From UBA940 sp045613745 (GTDB lineage: Bacteria; Bacteroidota; Bacteroidia; Bacteroidales; Rikenellaceae), in the NCBI GenBank assembly GCA_045613745.1, contig JAZLBP010000010.1:124001-188000 (forward strand): a stretch of DNA of 64,000 nucleotides, given 5' to 3'. This document shows positions 8,689-17,151 of this stretch, piece after piece. The translations under genes were made by a program, and so were the position numbers. Under the pieces are notes generated by a model that saw nothing but the letters and a program-made list of their open reading frames with translations, did no database searches and had not been told where the DNA came from. Position 1 is the stretch's first letter; every line of letters starts with the position of its first letter.

Positions 8689-8737
8689 CAAAAATACCCA
8701 CTTTTGGAGTGTGCATCAATACCCACATTTAGGTATT
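8689..8737 (-). promoter_or_regulatory. feoB promoter with palindromic operator candidate
   Basis: On the minus strand, TTG (8719-8717) and TATTTTTG (8696-8689) are 20 bp apart, a canonical Bacteroidetes promoter for feoB. A perfect AATACC-N8-GGTATT palindrome (8718-8737) overlaps the -33 element. The motif AATACCCAC also occurs twice as a direct repeat 24 bases apart, once in the -7 region and once in the palindrome. This placement suits a repressor, but no known consensus is recognised. Confidence 0.6.
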
Positions 8738-8805
8738 TTAGGTGGTAATGCTATTGAATTTCGCGAAAAAGATGTAACTTTCGGGCACAAAACAAAACAT
8801 TACAA

Positions 8806-9099
8806 ATGAATTTCGAGGGATTAATCGCAGGAGTCTGCACGTTTCTTATAATCGGATTGTTTCACCCCATTGTCATCAAAGCGGAGTACTATTGGGGCGT
8901 GCGTTGTTGGTGGATTTTTCTGCTTGCGGGCATAGGAGCCGCTGTGGCTTCGTTGTTGGTCGAAAGTCTTATGATTTCGACACTGCTGGGTGTGTTTGCC
9001 TTCTCATCGTTTTGGAGCATTCACGAACTCTTTGAGCAGCGCGAACGTGTGCGCAAAGGGTGGTTCCCCAAAAATCCCAAACGCAAGGAACGCAGTTAA
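8806..9099 (+). CDS. DUF4491 small membrane protein
   Basis: A 97-residue protein with three hydrophobic segments (about 5-22, 34-54 and 58-72) and a basic C-terminal tail (KGWFPKNPKRKERS). The sequences GLFHPIVIKAEYYWG and WWIFLLAGI are characteristic of the DUF4491 family, common in gut Bacteroidetes. No function is established for the family. The upstream box TAACTTTC (8775-8782) is one base off consensus. The stop overlaps the converging downstream gene by 4 bases. Confidence 0.8.
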   Translation: MNFEGLIAGVCTFLIIGLFHPIVIKAEYYWGVRCWWIFLLAGIGAAVASLLVESLMISTLLGVFAFSSFWSIHELFEQRERVRKGWFPKNPKRKERS

Positions 9100-10463
9100 T
9101 CACGCAGTCGAAGCACCATTGCAAGGTCGCGTTCGGGCTCTCCTGTACCGAGGTCAAAGGTTGAGTGGGCGCCCGTAAAGCACTCTTCGCCAAGGCGGTC
9201 GCCACCACGCGAGCCAAACGACATCGCAAAGCGCTCGTCGGCAAATCCAAACTTCGCATACAGCGCTCGCAGACTCTCGTCAGCAGGAATCACACACACG
9301 GCATCGAACTCGCCACCCCACCCCTCGCGGACTTTGGTAAGCGCGTCAGTTATAACCCTGCGTGCGAGGCCGCGACCACGAAACGACTCATCCACCGCCA
9401 CGGCATAGAGATAGGCAGTGCGTCCGAGGTCGGTAGTGAGCGGCACGATGTGCGCCATAGCCACAACTTGCCCCTCCTCGCTGTGGGTAAAGCATAGTTG
9501 CGGATCGTAGAAACGTGCCAGAAAGCTATCAACCCACGCAGGTTGGTCGCCAAACACACGGCACCACAGCGCGCGAACTCCTCGCAAGTGGTCGTCAAGT
9601 TGCAGGGCGGTATATTTGCGAAGTAACATCGCGGGACGGTACGACAACTTGGCACGGCGCAGGCCCTCGATACCCAAATCTTCCTCGCGATTGATGTAGC
9701 GTATAGTGTCGGGAAGTTGAAGCGCCATCATCCGATTGACCACGGCATAGGCTCCGTCGAAGTTGGTGTCGGCCTTCTCGCAATGGACGCAAAAAGTGTC
9801 ATCGGTGAGTTGTGAGCCAAAGGTAAAAGCCACCACGCGGCCATCCACTCGCAGCACCACTCCTCGCAAATCTAACTCCGCAAAGCAGTGCAACTTACGG
9901 CGCAAGGCAAGGGCCTCGGCTGCATCAGTTGAGCCGCGTCGGAGGCGCCACTCGGCATCCACCGAAAGGCACTCCTCGATGTTGTCGGAGGTCAGCGGCT
10001 CGACAGTATAATTATAGCGACTCTCGAAGCGCGCAATGTGGTTGCGTTTGGTCTTGAAACCACTGCCCGAAAGTTGCGCCAACTCGTCGCGGTGATAGAT
10101 GTAGTCGCACGCATCGCGGTTGCAATCCACTGCCCAGCAGTCGGCGTCAAGCTGTTCCACACCACTACCATCCAACATCAGTCGCAGGGGTTGTCCCTCG
10201 CGTCGGGCATCCTCGGCCAAGAGCGGCACAAGGGGCATAAAATCGGCACTTCCCAGAGGTTGCATATAGGCAGTGCGAGGCAGGCCATCGATGCGGTATT
10301 TGAGAACTAGCCACTCACCCAGCTCAGCCACACGGCTGTCGAAGAGGTGCAGCCAGCCGAAAATGTTGGCAAACGACAGGTCGCAGCTACGCACGCCTGC
10401 CGCACTCACTCGGTTCTCAATCAGCGCCTTATGACGCATCTCTATCTCTTTAAAACTCAACAT
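9096..10463 (-). CDS. DUF2156-GNAT fusion acyltransferase
   Basis: A 455-residue cytoplasmic protein made of two acyltransferase-fold halves. The first (about 1-285) matches DUF2156, the domain seen in lysylphosphatidylglycerol synthases and related tRNA-dependent aminoacyl transferases: FANIFGWLHLFDSR near the start and GSDFKTKRNH-type and YVNREEDLGIEGLRRAK-like motifs later (here YINREEDLGIEGLRRAK). The second (about 295-455) is a GNAT acetyltransferase with the acetyl-CoA loop RGRGLA preceded by LYAVAVDESF. The substrate is unknown. The start is the first ATG; MRHKALIENR at codon 9 is an alternative. The TATATTTG box on the minus strand (10508-10501) supports a separate promoter. Confidence 0.8.
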   Translation of the reverse strand: MLSFKEIEMRHKALIENRVSAAGVRSCDLSFANIFGWLHLFDSRVAELGEWLVLKYRIDGLPRTAYMQPLGSADFMPLVPLLAEDARREGQPLRLMLDGSGVEQLDADCWAVDCNRDACDYIYHRDELAQLSGSGFKTKRNHIARFESRYNYTVEPLTSDNIEECLSVDAEWRLRRGSTDAAEALALRRKLHCFAELDLRGVVLRVDGRVVAFTFGSQLTDDTFCVHCEKADTNFDGAYAVVNRMMALQLPDTIRYINREEDLGIEGLRRAKLSYRPAMLLRKYTALQLDDHLRGVRALWCRVFGDQPAWVDSFLARFYDPQLCFTHSEEGQVVAMAHIVPLTTDLGRTAYLYAVAVDESFRGRGLARRVITDALTKVREGWGGEFDAVCVIPADESLRALYAKFGFADERFAMSFGSRGGDRLGEECFTGAHSTFDLGTGEPERDLAMVLRLRD

Positions 10464-10583
10464 ACACTCGTCCGCAACGGGTTAATCAAAAATTCAACTG
10501 CAAATATACACATCGTGCGCAAAGTTTTGGCTTTATAAATTCAGAAAAAATAAGTAACTTTGTCGGATAAATTGCACAAAACT

Positions 10584-12980
10584 ATGGCAAGAAATACGAC
10601 AAAACGCGCAAGCAGCACCCCGCAAAAGAAAGAATCAAACCGAGCAAAGCGTTCAAGATTAATTCGTTGGGCGTGGGGCATAGTGTATATTCCGGTGGCA
10701 ATGCTCGCCATTGTTCTTACACTGACCGCTTTCGGAGTGTTCGGCAAACTGCCCACCTTCGAGGAGTTGGAGAACCCCAAAAGCGCACTCGCAACCGAAA
10801 TATACTCCGAGGACGGAAAGTTGCTCGGCTCGTTTTTTATCGAAAACCGCTCGAATGTGGAGTACGATGAGCTGGCACCCGCACTGGTGGCTGCACTCGT
10901 AGCAACCGAGGATGCGCGTTACTACTCGCACTCGGGTATCGACTTCATTTCGCTGGCGCGTGTGGCGGTCAAAACTCTGGTGGGTGGCGACTCGTCACAA
11001 GGTGGCGGTAGTACCATCACCCAACAGCTGGCCAAAAACCTTTTCCCTCGCGGAATCAACTCGGCAAGCACCTCTCTGGGTCGTAAAATCAAACTCGTAA
11101 GCTCGAAATTCAAGGAGTGGATTGTGGCCGTAAAGCTCGAACACAACTACACCAAAGAGGAGATTGTGGCAATGTACTTCAACACTATGGACTACGGCAG
11201 CAACGCTGTGGGTATCAAGTCGGCAGCACAAACCTTCTTCGGCAAACTCCCCTCGGAACTGTCGATTCAGGAGTCGGCAATGCTGGTGGGCGTGCTCAAC
11301 GCAACAACCCGTTACAGCCCCGTGCGCAACTACGACAATGCCATCAAACGACGCAACCTTGTGCTCAACCGTATGAAGGTGAACGGCTCGCTGACCAAGG
11401 CACAATGCGACTCTATCTCGGCAATGCCCATCGAACTGAACTATCGCCCCATCTCGCAAAACGAGGGTATGGCTCAATACCTGCGTGGTATGATTCGTCA
11501 GGTGATGACCGCGCGTGAGCCTCAACGTCGCAACTACTGGAGCGAGTACGACTACAAATACGAGCTCGAACGTTGGAACAACAACCCCCTCTACGGCTGG
11601 TGTCACAAGAACAAAAAGCCCGACGGCACAAACTATAACCTCGACATCGATGGTCTGAAAATCTACACCACCATCAACTCGGTGATGCAGGCCTATGCCG
11701 AGGAGGCTGTGGTACAGGAGCTCGCCAAAACACAAAAGGCGATGGACGCACAAGTGCGCTCGACCAAACAGCTCTTTGTGGACACCACTCCCGAACAACG
11801 CGACAAGATTATCCAAAGCGCAATGCGTACCAGCGACCGTTGGCGCGAGATGAAAAACGATGGTTACACCACCGACCAAATCACCGCATCGTTCAAGGTT
11901 CCCTGCAAGATGCGTATCTTCACCTACAAGGGTATCAAAGATACGGTGATGACCCCGCACGACTCGATTATGCACCACAAACGCATTATGCGTGGTTCGT
12001 TTATGGCCGTTGAGCCCCAAACAGGATACGTCAAGGCCTATGTCGGCGGTCCCAACTACCGATACTTCAAGTACGATATGGCAAAGCAGAGCAAGCGTCA
12101 GCCCGGCTCGACCATCAAGCCCTTTATCTATACCTTTGCCATCGACCACTTGGGATTCACCCCTTGCACAATGGTGCCCAACCTGCCCGTAACAATCGAG
12201 ACCTATACGGGTGAGCCCTGGACTCCCAAAGAGGCGGGCAAGGTGGAGTACACAGGCGAACCCAAACCTCTGAAATGGGGCTTGGCCAACAGCCGCAACA
12301 ACTACTCGGCGTGGATTATGAAACAAGCCAAACAGCCCGAGGCGGTGGCTGACTTCCTACACAATATGGGTATCCGTTCGTTCATCGATCCGGTGTATGC
12401 AATGTGTCTGGGTTCGAGCGAGGTGTCGCTCTTTGAGATGACAGGCGCCTTTGCAACCTTCGCCAACCACGGTGTAAACATCGAGCCTATCTTCGTAACC
12501 CGCATCGAGGACCGTCAAGGCAACCTCCTGGCAAGTTTCGTACCCACAAGCAACGACGCAGTGAGCGAGGAAACTGCCCACACAATGCTCGGTATGTTGC
12601 AGAATGTTATCAACGCAGGTACGGGTGGCCGTCTGCGCTGGCAGTATGGTTTCCGCGGCGAAATGGGTGGTAAGACAGGTACCTCGCAAGAGAACCGCGA
12701 CGCGTGGTTTATCGGCGTAACACCCAAACTTGTAGCTGGTGTATGGGTCGGCGGCGAGGATCAGAGTGTCCACCTGCTGCGTGGCGGCGAGGGCTCTCAA
12801 CGTGCACTGCCCATCTTCGGCGAATTTATGAAGCGTGTCTATGCCAACCCCCGACTGGGCGTGTACGAGACCGACTCGTTTGGTATTCCGCCTTCGCAAC
12901 TCTATCTGAACTGCGAGGAGGAGGAGCTGCAACAAGCAACCACTCCCTCAATCAGCGAGGACGACGAATTCTTTGACTAA
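10584..12980 (+). CDS. Class A penicillin-binding protein 1A
   Basis: A 798-residue bifunctional peptidoglycan synthase. There is a cytoplasmic basic N-terminus and one membrane anchor (about 28-52). The glycosyltransferase 51 domain has its catalytic Glu in ATEDARYYSHSGID (E109) and GGSTITQQLAKNLF. The transpeptidase domain has SxxK (S509-K512), SxN (S570-N572) and KTG (697-699). All catalytic motifs are intact. The TTG-initiated reading frame from 10560 is rejected because the -7 box TAACTTTG (10555-10562) overlaps it; ATG 10584 leaves a leader of roughly 15 bases. It is probably transcribed alone or with asd, 37 bases downstream. Confidence 0.95.
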   Translation: MARNTTKRASSTPQKKESNRAKRSRLIRWAWGIVYIPVAMLAIVLTLTAFGVFGKLPTFEELENPKSALATEIYSEDGKLLGSFFIENRSNVEYDELAPALVAALVATEDARYYSHSGIDFISLARVAVKTLVGGDSSQGGGSTITQQLAKNLFPRGINSASTSLGRKIKLVSSKFKEWIVAVKLEHNYTKEEIVAMYFNTMDYGSNAVGIKSAAQTFFGKLPSELSIQESAMLVGVLNATTRYSPVRNYDNAIKRRNLVLNRMKVNGSLTKAQCDSISAMPIELNYRPISQNEGMAQYLRGMIRQVMTAREPQRRNYWSEYDYKYELERWNNNPLYGWCHKNKKPDGTNYNLDIDGLKIYTTINSVMQAYAEEAVVQELAKTQKAMDAQVRSTKQLFVDTTPEQRDKIIQSAMRTSDRWREMKNDGYTTDQITASFKVPCKMRIFTYKGIKDTVMTPHDSIMHHKRIMRGSFMAVEPQTGYVKAYVGGPNYRYFKYDMAKQSKRQPGSTIKPFIYTFAIDHLGFTPCTMVPNLPVTIETYTGEPWTPKEAGKVEYTGEPKPLKWGLANSRNNYSAWIMKQAKQPEAVADFLHNMGIRSFIDPVYAMCLGSSEVSLFEMTGAFATFANHGVNIEPIFVTRIEDRQGNLLASFVPTSNDAVSEETAHTMLGMLQNVINAGTGGRLRWQYGFRGEMGGKTGTSQENRDAWFIGVTPKLVAGVWVGGEDQSVHLLRGGEGSQRALPIFGEFMKRVYANPRLGVYETDSFGIPPSQLYLNCEEEELQQATTPSISEDDEFFD

Positions 12981-13017
12981 CGAAATAATTATAAACTAAC
13001 ACCATAAAAATAGAGAA

Positions 13018-14016
13018 ATGAATGTAGCTATTGTTGGCGCAAGTGGCGCAGTGGGACAAGAGTTCCTGCGTCTGCTGGCCGAGAGAGAGTTTCCCATCGA
13101 CACCCTGACACTGTTTGGCTCGGAGCGTAGCGCAGGTCGCGTGTATGAGTTCAAGGGACAACAACTGACCGTGAAACTGTTGCAACACAACGACGACTTC
13201 AAAGGTATCGACGTAGCCTTTGTAAGCGCCGGCGGCGGCACCTCGAAGGAGTTCGAGAAGACCATCACCAAACACGGTGCACTGATGATTGACAATTCGA
13301 GCGCATTCCGTATGGACGAGGATGTGCCCCTGGTAGTACCCGAAGTGAACGGCGAGGATGCTCACAACACCCCCCGCAACGTGATTGCCAACCCCAACTG
13401 TACAACCATCCAAATGGTAGTAGCGCTGAAAGCCATCGAGGATTTGAGCCACATCAAACGTGTACACGTTTCGACCTACCAATCGGCAAGTGGCGCAGGT
13501 GCAGCCGCAATGGACGAGCTGGTTGAGCAACACGCACAAATGGCACGCGGCGAGGAGCCTACCGTAAACAAATTCGCATACCGTTTGGCCTACAACGTGA
13601 TTCCCCACATTGATGTATTCACCGACAACGGCTACACCAAAGAGGAGATGAAGATGTTCCACGAGACTCGCAAGATTATGCACTCGGATGTGTCGGTGAG
13701 CGCAACTTGTGTTCGTGTACCCGTACTCCGCAACCACTCGGAGAGCATCTGGGTTGAGACCGAGCGCCCCATTTCGGTGGAGGAGGCACAAGCAGCTTTC
13801 GCCGCAGCACAAGGCGTAACCCTGTGGGACAAACCCGAGGAGAAGTTCTACCCTATGCCTCTGAACTTGGAGTCGTGCGACGACGTGTATGTAGGTCGCG
13901 TGCGTAAAGACCTCGCAAACGAGAATGGCCTGACCTTCTGGACTGTGAGCGACCAAATCCGTAAGGGTGCCGCTCTGAATGCCGTTCAAATCGCCGAGTA
14001 CCTCTTCAAAAAATAG
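13018..14016 (+). CDS. asd: Aspartate-semialdehyde dehydrogenase
   Basis: A 332-residue cytoplasmic enzyme that reduces aspartyl phosphate to aspartate semialdehyde with NADPH, the branch point to lysine, diaminopimelate, threonine and methionine. The N-terminal Rossmann motif GASGAVG (7-13) and the active-site cysteine in NPNCTT (C128) are present. The length is normal for the family. It follows the PBP1A gene; diaminopimelate is a peptidoglycan precursor, so the adjacency makes sense functionally. A strong terminator follows within 60 bases. Confidence 0.97.
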   Translation: MNVAIVGASGAVGQEFLRLLAEREFPIDTLTLFGSERSAGRVYEFKGQQLTVKLLQHNDDFKGIDVAFVSAGGGTSKEFEKTITKHGALMIDNSSAFRMDEDVPLVVPEVNGEDAHNTPRNVIANPNCTTIQMVVALKAIEDLSHIKRVHVSTYQSASGAGAAAMDELVEQHAQMARGEEPTVNKFAYRLAYNVIPHIDVFTDNGYTKEEMKMFHETRKIMHSDVSVSATCVRVPVLRNHSESIWVETERPISVEEAQAAFAAAQGVTLWDKPEEKFYPMPLNLESCDDVYVGRVRKDLANENGLTFWTVSDQIRKGAALNAVQIAEYLFKK

Positions 14017-14038
14017 AGCGCACAAGTATTAAAGTTTG

Positions 14039-14114
14039 GGTTAGTAGTTTTAGAGCAATCCCCAAACAAATAAGAGCTGCCCGACCGAAAATGGTTGGGC
14101 AGCTCTTATTTGTT
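14039..14114 (+). terminator. asd terminator preceded by a conserved 15-mer
   Basis: Stem AAATAAGAGCTGCCC (14068-14082) pairs with GGGCAGCTCTTATTT (14097-14111), followed by T-rich sequence. Just upstream is GGTTAGTAGTTTTAG (14039-14053). The identical 15-mer occurs on the minus strand in the candidate sRNA near 60.5 kb, also in front of a terminator. Confidence 0.85.
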
Positions 14115-14116
14115 AT

Positions 14117-14401
14117 CGTGTCGCGGAGAGTTTGGGTGCGAAAGCAAGGCTCTCGCCGCTCGGGTTGTCCGAACCGTACCCTACCCTCCCCACACAAAAA
14201 AAATAGTCGCAAACCAAATGATTTGCGACCCTTAGTAGCGGGAGTGGGATTGACTGCGCTTCGCTTGTCTTCAATCCGTCGCAACTCGGCATAGCTCGTG
14301 CAAGCACAGCTCTGCTCTCGCTGCTAGGATTGTCCGAACCTGTGGTTCTCGTCCCCACGAAACAAAAAAAAGGACTAATCTTGCGATTAGTCCTAACTGT
14401 G
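14117..14401 (-). repeat. Diverged tandem duplication of tRNA-Met 3' end and terminator
   Basis: Downstream of tRNA-Met on the minus strand is a terminator (stem 14372-14393, T-run 14371-14364). Then comes a segment ending in an orphan copy of the tRNA 3' terminus (GTAGCGGGAGTGGGA, 14235-14249, identical to 14401-14415). This is followed by a second terminator (stem 14206-14229, T-run near 14203-14196). Both terminators are followed by GGTTCGGACAA-CC and a GCGAGAGC motif. The unit of about 165 bp is therefore duplicated in tandem with the 5' part of the second tRNA missing. No protein gene is seen here. Confidence 0.65.
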
Positions 14402-14475
<74 letters not shown>

Positions 14476-14545
14476 ATGTTTGATGGTGCAAAGGTAAGCA
14501 TTATTTTTGAATCTCCAAAAATTTGGACAAAAAAATATTTTTTCT

Positions 14546-14553
14546 TACCTTTG
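14546..14553 (+). promoter_or_regulatory. ispD -7 box, leaderless configuration
   Basis: The box is TACCTTTG. The expected transcription start is about 6-7 bases further, which coincides with the ispD ATG at 14559. The mRNA is therefore probably leaderless or nearly so. Confidence 0.65.
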
Positions 14554-14558
14554 AGGTT

Positions 14559-15233
14559 ATGACTAAACATTGGACTATCATCGTTGCAGGCGGCACAGGA
14601 ATGAGAATGGGAGCCGAAATCCCCAAGCAATTTCTCACTCTTGCAGGCAAGCCTATTCTTGTTCACACTCTGGAAGCATTCCACAATGCCGACCCCAATA
14701 TGGGGCTGGTTGTGGTGCTCCCCCAAGCACACATTGATATGTGGAACGACATCTGCAAAACCTATGCCACCCCCGCCCACACGATTGCAGTGGGAGGTGC
14801 CTCGCGCTTCGACTCCGTAGCGTCGGGTTTGGCCGCCGTGCCCACCGAGGCCGAGGTCATTGGTGTGCAGGATGGCGTGCGCCCCTTTGCATCGAAGGAG
14901 CTTATTGAACGCTGTTTCGCGCAGGCGGCGCAGAGTGGCTCGGCAATCCCCGTAGTTGCGGCTGTGGACTCGTTCCGCGCGGTGCGCGAGGACGACACTT
15001 CGGAGATTGTGGACCGCAGTGTTTTGCGCGCAGTGCAAACCCCTCAGGTATTCCGTGCCGAGTTGCTGCGAAGGGCCTATGCCGAGTGTAGCGGTGGCGC
15101 AGGATTCACCGACGACGCATCGGTTGTCGAGGGTGTGGGCGCGAGCGTAACCCTTGTCGAGGGCGAGCGCTTCAACATCAAAATCACCACCCCCGAGGAC
15201 CTTCTTATCGGCGAGGCAATCAAAGAAATGTAG
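14559..15233 (+). CDS. ispD: 2-C-methyl-D-erythritol 4-phosphate cytidylyltransferase
   Basis: A 224-residue cytoplasmic enzyme of the non-mevalonate isoprenoid pathway that joins MEP and CTP. The nucleotide-binding start IIVAGGTGMRMG, GASRFDSV and DGVRPF are the expected motifs, and the C-terminal NIKITTPEDL is typical. The start is set at MTKHWTI rather than the longer frame from 14523, because the -7 box lies inside that extension. Length is normal. It stands alone between the divergent tRNA-Met and the next lipoprotein gene, which has its own promoter. Confidence 0.95.
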   Translation: MTKHWTIIVAGGTGMRMGAEIPKQFLTLAGKPILVHTLEAFHNADPNMGLVVVLPQAHIDMWNDICKTYATPAHTIAVGGASRFDSVASGLAAVPTEAEVIGVQDGVRPFASKELIERCFAQAAQSGSAIPVVAAVDSFRAVREDDTSEIVDRSVLRAVQTPQVFRAELLRRAYAECSGGAGFTDDASVVEGVGASVTLVEGERFNIKITTPEDLLIGEAIKEM

Positions 15234-15305
15234 CCCGAAGCAAGTTTTTTAGGCCAAAGATATTTATCTTTGCGCTCCCAAACAAGCAAAAAAAAGAACA
15301 CAGAT

Positions 15306-16976
15306 ATGAAAAACAACAAATTCAGCAAAGCGATTTTGAGCCTTCTGCTCGGCGCAATGGTAGCACTCGCAGGCTGCGGCAACGGAGAGTCTATAATTAC
15401 CAACGTGGGAAGCGACAACGGAGATTTTGGCGACAACGACCTCTATCAAATGAGTGTAAGACCCGTGGGACTTGATATGAAAGGAGTCAAGGGTTTTGCC
15501 GTGTTGGGCAACCACGACGTCACGAGAGCAGATATGGAGTCGGGCAACGGAGAGATTGATGAGGAGGTGAATGACGAGGTCATCCAAGAGCCCATCAATA
15601 TTCCTGCGCCCTACTCGCTGTATAGTATCAACGAGAATAACGAAATCAGCCTCTCGGTGTTCTATTTCGAGGCAACCACCACCAACCAAGGTCTGCAAGA
15701 GATTATCGAAAACGAGTTAAAAGGCGTCATTCAAGTTGTGCCCTCGCTGCTGACCGACCTCGGCAAATACATTCTGTTCTCGGGTTGCCAATTCCATGTT
15801 TGCAAGGCAGGCCTTTCGGATGAGTTGCAACAGATTTGCGATGCGATTATCGAGAATCAACGATTAAAGTATAACGGTTACAACCAAGAGTACCTGCTTC
15901 GCAAGTCCGACGGCGCGCTGTTCGATATCACCGAGCAAGAACTCTTCACATTCTATACCAATACTGCCTATGGTGGAGTTTCGTTTGAAGTTACAAGCAG
16001 CAAATGGAGCTCCTCGCTCGAAGCGATTGTTCCTAACTCATACTTTATCCACAAAGACAATATCTATGTGATGACTCCTCTCTGCGTCCTTCAAAAACTC
16101 GAGGATAATGGTGATGCCATAGATGTATCGAGAGTTACCCAAGGGGGACTTTGTCGAACCGCACTCCTCGACAAAGATGATAACATCTTTGCTCTGATGG
16201 AAGATGGATTGCATATCTATCGTGCCGAAGGTGGATTCAATATCCTCTACTTTGGTAATGGCGAGGAGCTTGTCAGTCTGGGAAAAGATAACCAAGGCAA
16301 TGCATATCTCTTCACCAAAGAGTATAACAATGGCTTTATGGTAACCTCGTTGGCTAATGGTAATCCTCAAAAGATTTTCACCTCGGGCAAAGAGTTTTGG
16401 GATGAATACCACCCTCAATACGGACATCTCGAACTCTGTCATCAATACCTCACCTATGGCCCCAAAGACAGCGCTTATGGCGACAGTGGCTTCTCTTACT
16501 CGTTAGGTTACAACAATGGCACTTTTAGGTGGTTCTTTGGATATGAAGATTTCTTGACCTCGGATTATAGTGTCTACGTACCATACATAGTGCAGTATGT
16601 ACCCGCCAAAAACGAAGTCGAGTTCGTAGAGATACCCGCCAATGTCAAGGCCGCGCTTGAAGATCAATATGACTATATGGCATTAGGTGCAATTTGTTAC
16701 GGCATCAAGGTTGATGGCATCAATATCGAAGTTACCAAGATTGATATCTCTAACGAGGCTGTCACCACTAACTCCTTCGTGGTAGAGCCCATCTCGTCAA
16801 TCGTAGGTCGCAAATACCAAATAGCGCAGTTTGCCACCCCCACCCTCTATGTGTCGGGACGCAACAACATCAATGGTGCCCCTGCGATGGTTTCGATTAA
16901 CCTGCTCACGGGCGACAACAGCGCATCGTTCGCAGGCGACGCTCGCAGCGTAGTAACCCTGCTGCGCATCAACTAA
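15306..16976 (+). CDS. Lipoprotein of unknown function
   Basis: A 556-residue protein with a lipoprotein signal peptide; the lipobox ALAGC puts the lipidated Cys at residue 23. The mature protein begins with a Gly/Asn/Asp-rich linker. It contains repeated beta-rich segments with YLFTKE and DNIFALMEDGLHIY patterns that could form a propeller, but no named domain is recognised. The promoter TATCTTTG (15265-15272) precedes the start. ATG 15306 is preferred over the upstream frame because it gives the signal peptide directly. It is probably anchored in the outer or inner membrane facing the periplasm or surface. Lower G+C at places around 16000-16500 hints at less constrained sequence. Confidence 0.75.
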   Translation: MKNNKFSKAILSLLLGAMVALAGCGNGESIITNVGSDNGDFGDNDLYQMSVRPVGLDMKGVKGFAVLGNHDVTRADMESGNGEIDEEVNDEVIQEPINIPAPYSLYSINENNEISLSVFYFEATTTNQGLQEIIENELKGVIQVVPSLLTDLGKYILFSGCQFHVCKAGLSDELQQICDAIIENQRLKYNGYNQEYLLRKSDGALFDITEQELFTFYTNTAYGGVSFEVTSSKWSSSLEAIVPNSYFIHKDNIYVMTPLCVLQKLEDNGDAIDVSRVTQGGLCRTALLDKDDNIFALMEDGLHIYRAEGGFNILYFGNGEELVSLGKDNQGNAYLFTKEYNNGFMVTSLANGNPQKIFTSGKEFWDEYHPQYGHLELCHQYLTYGPKDSAYGDSGFSYSLGYNNGTFRWFFGYEDFLTSDYSVYVPYIVQYVPAKNEVEFVEIPANVKAALEDQYDYMALGAICYGIKVDGINIEVTKIDISNEAVTTNSFVVEPISSIVGRKYQIAQFATPTLYVSGRNNINGAPAMVSINLLTGDNSASFAGDARSVVTLLRIN

Positions 16977-16989
16977 CTGCGCGCGACAT

Positions 16990-17058
16990 AACTCCGCCCA
17001 CACGCGGAGTTCCCACCCTACGAGGCTATCGGCAAGCAGCACCGACGGCCTCGTTTTT
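16990..17058 (+). terminator. Hairpin pair with terminator
   Basis: AACTCCGC-N6-GCGGAGTT (16990-17011) is followed by CGAGGC pairing with GCCTCG and a T-run (17021-17058). It probably terminates the lipoprotein transcript before the next promoter (TAACTTTG, 17111-17118). Confidence 0.7.
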
Positions 17059-17151
17059 GTCTGCGCCCAAGATGTCGTAGTGCGATGTTGCTTTTTGAAA
17101 GAAAAAATCGTAACTTTGCCATAATTGGGAAGAAGTGAAATCCTACCGAGT

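Noticed and set aside
8661..8726. 22-residue N-terminal extension of FeoAB
   Set aside because: The extension spans the promoter's -7 box; translation from there would need a transcript starting further upstream, for which no box is seen.
10560..10583. TTG start for PBP1A eight codons upstream
   Set aside because: It overlaps the -7 box TAACTTTG, so it lies before the transcription start.
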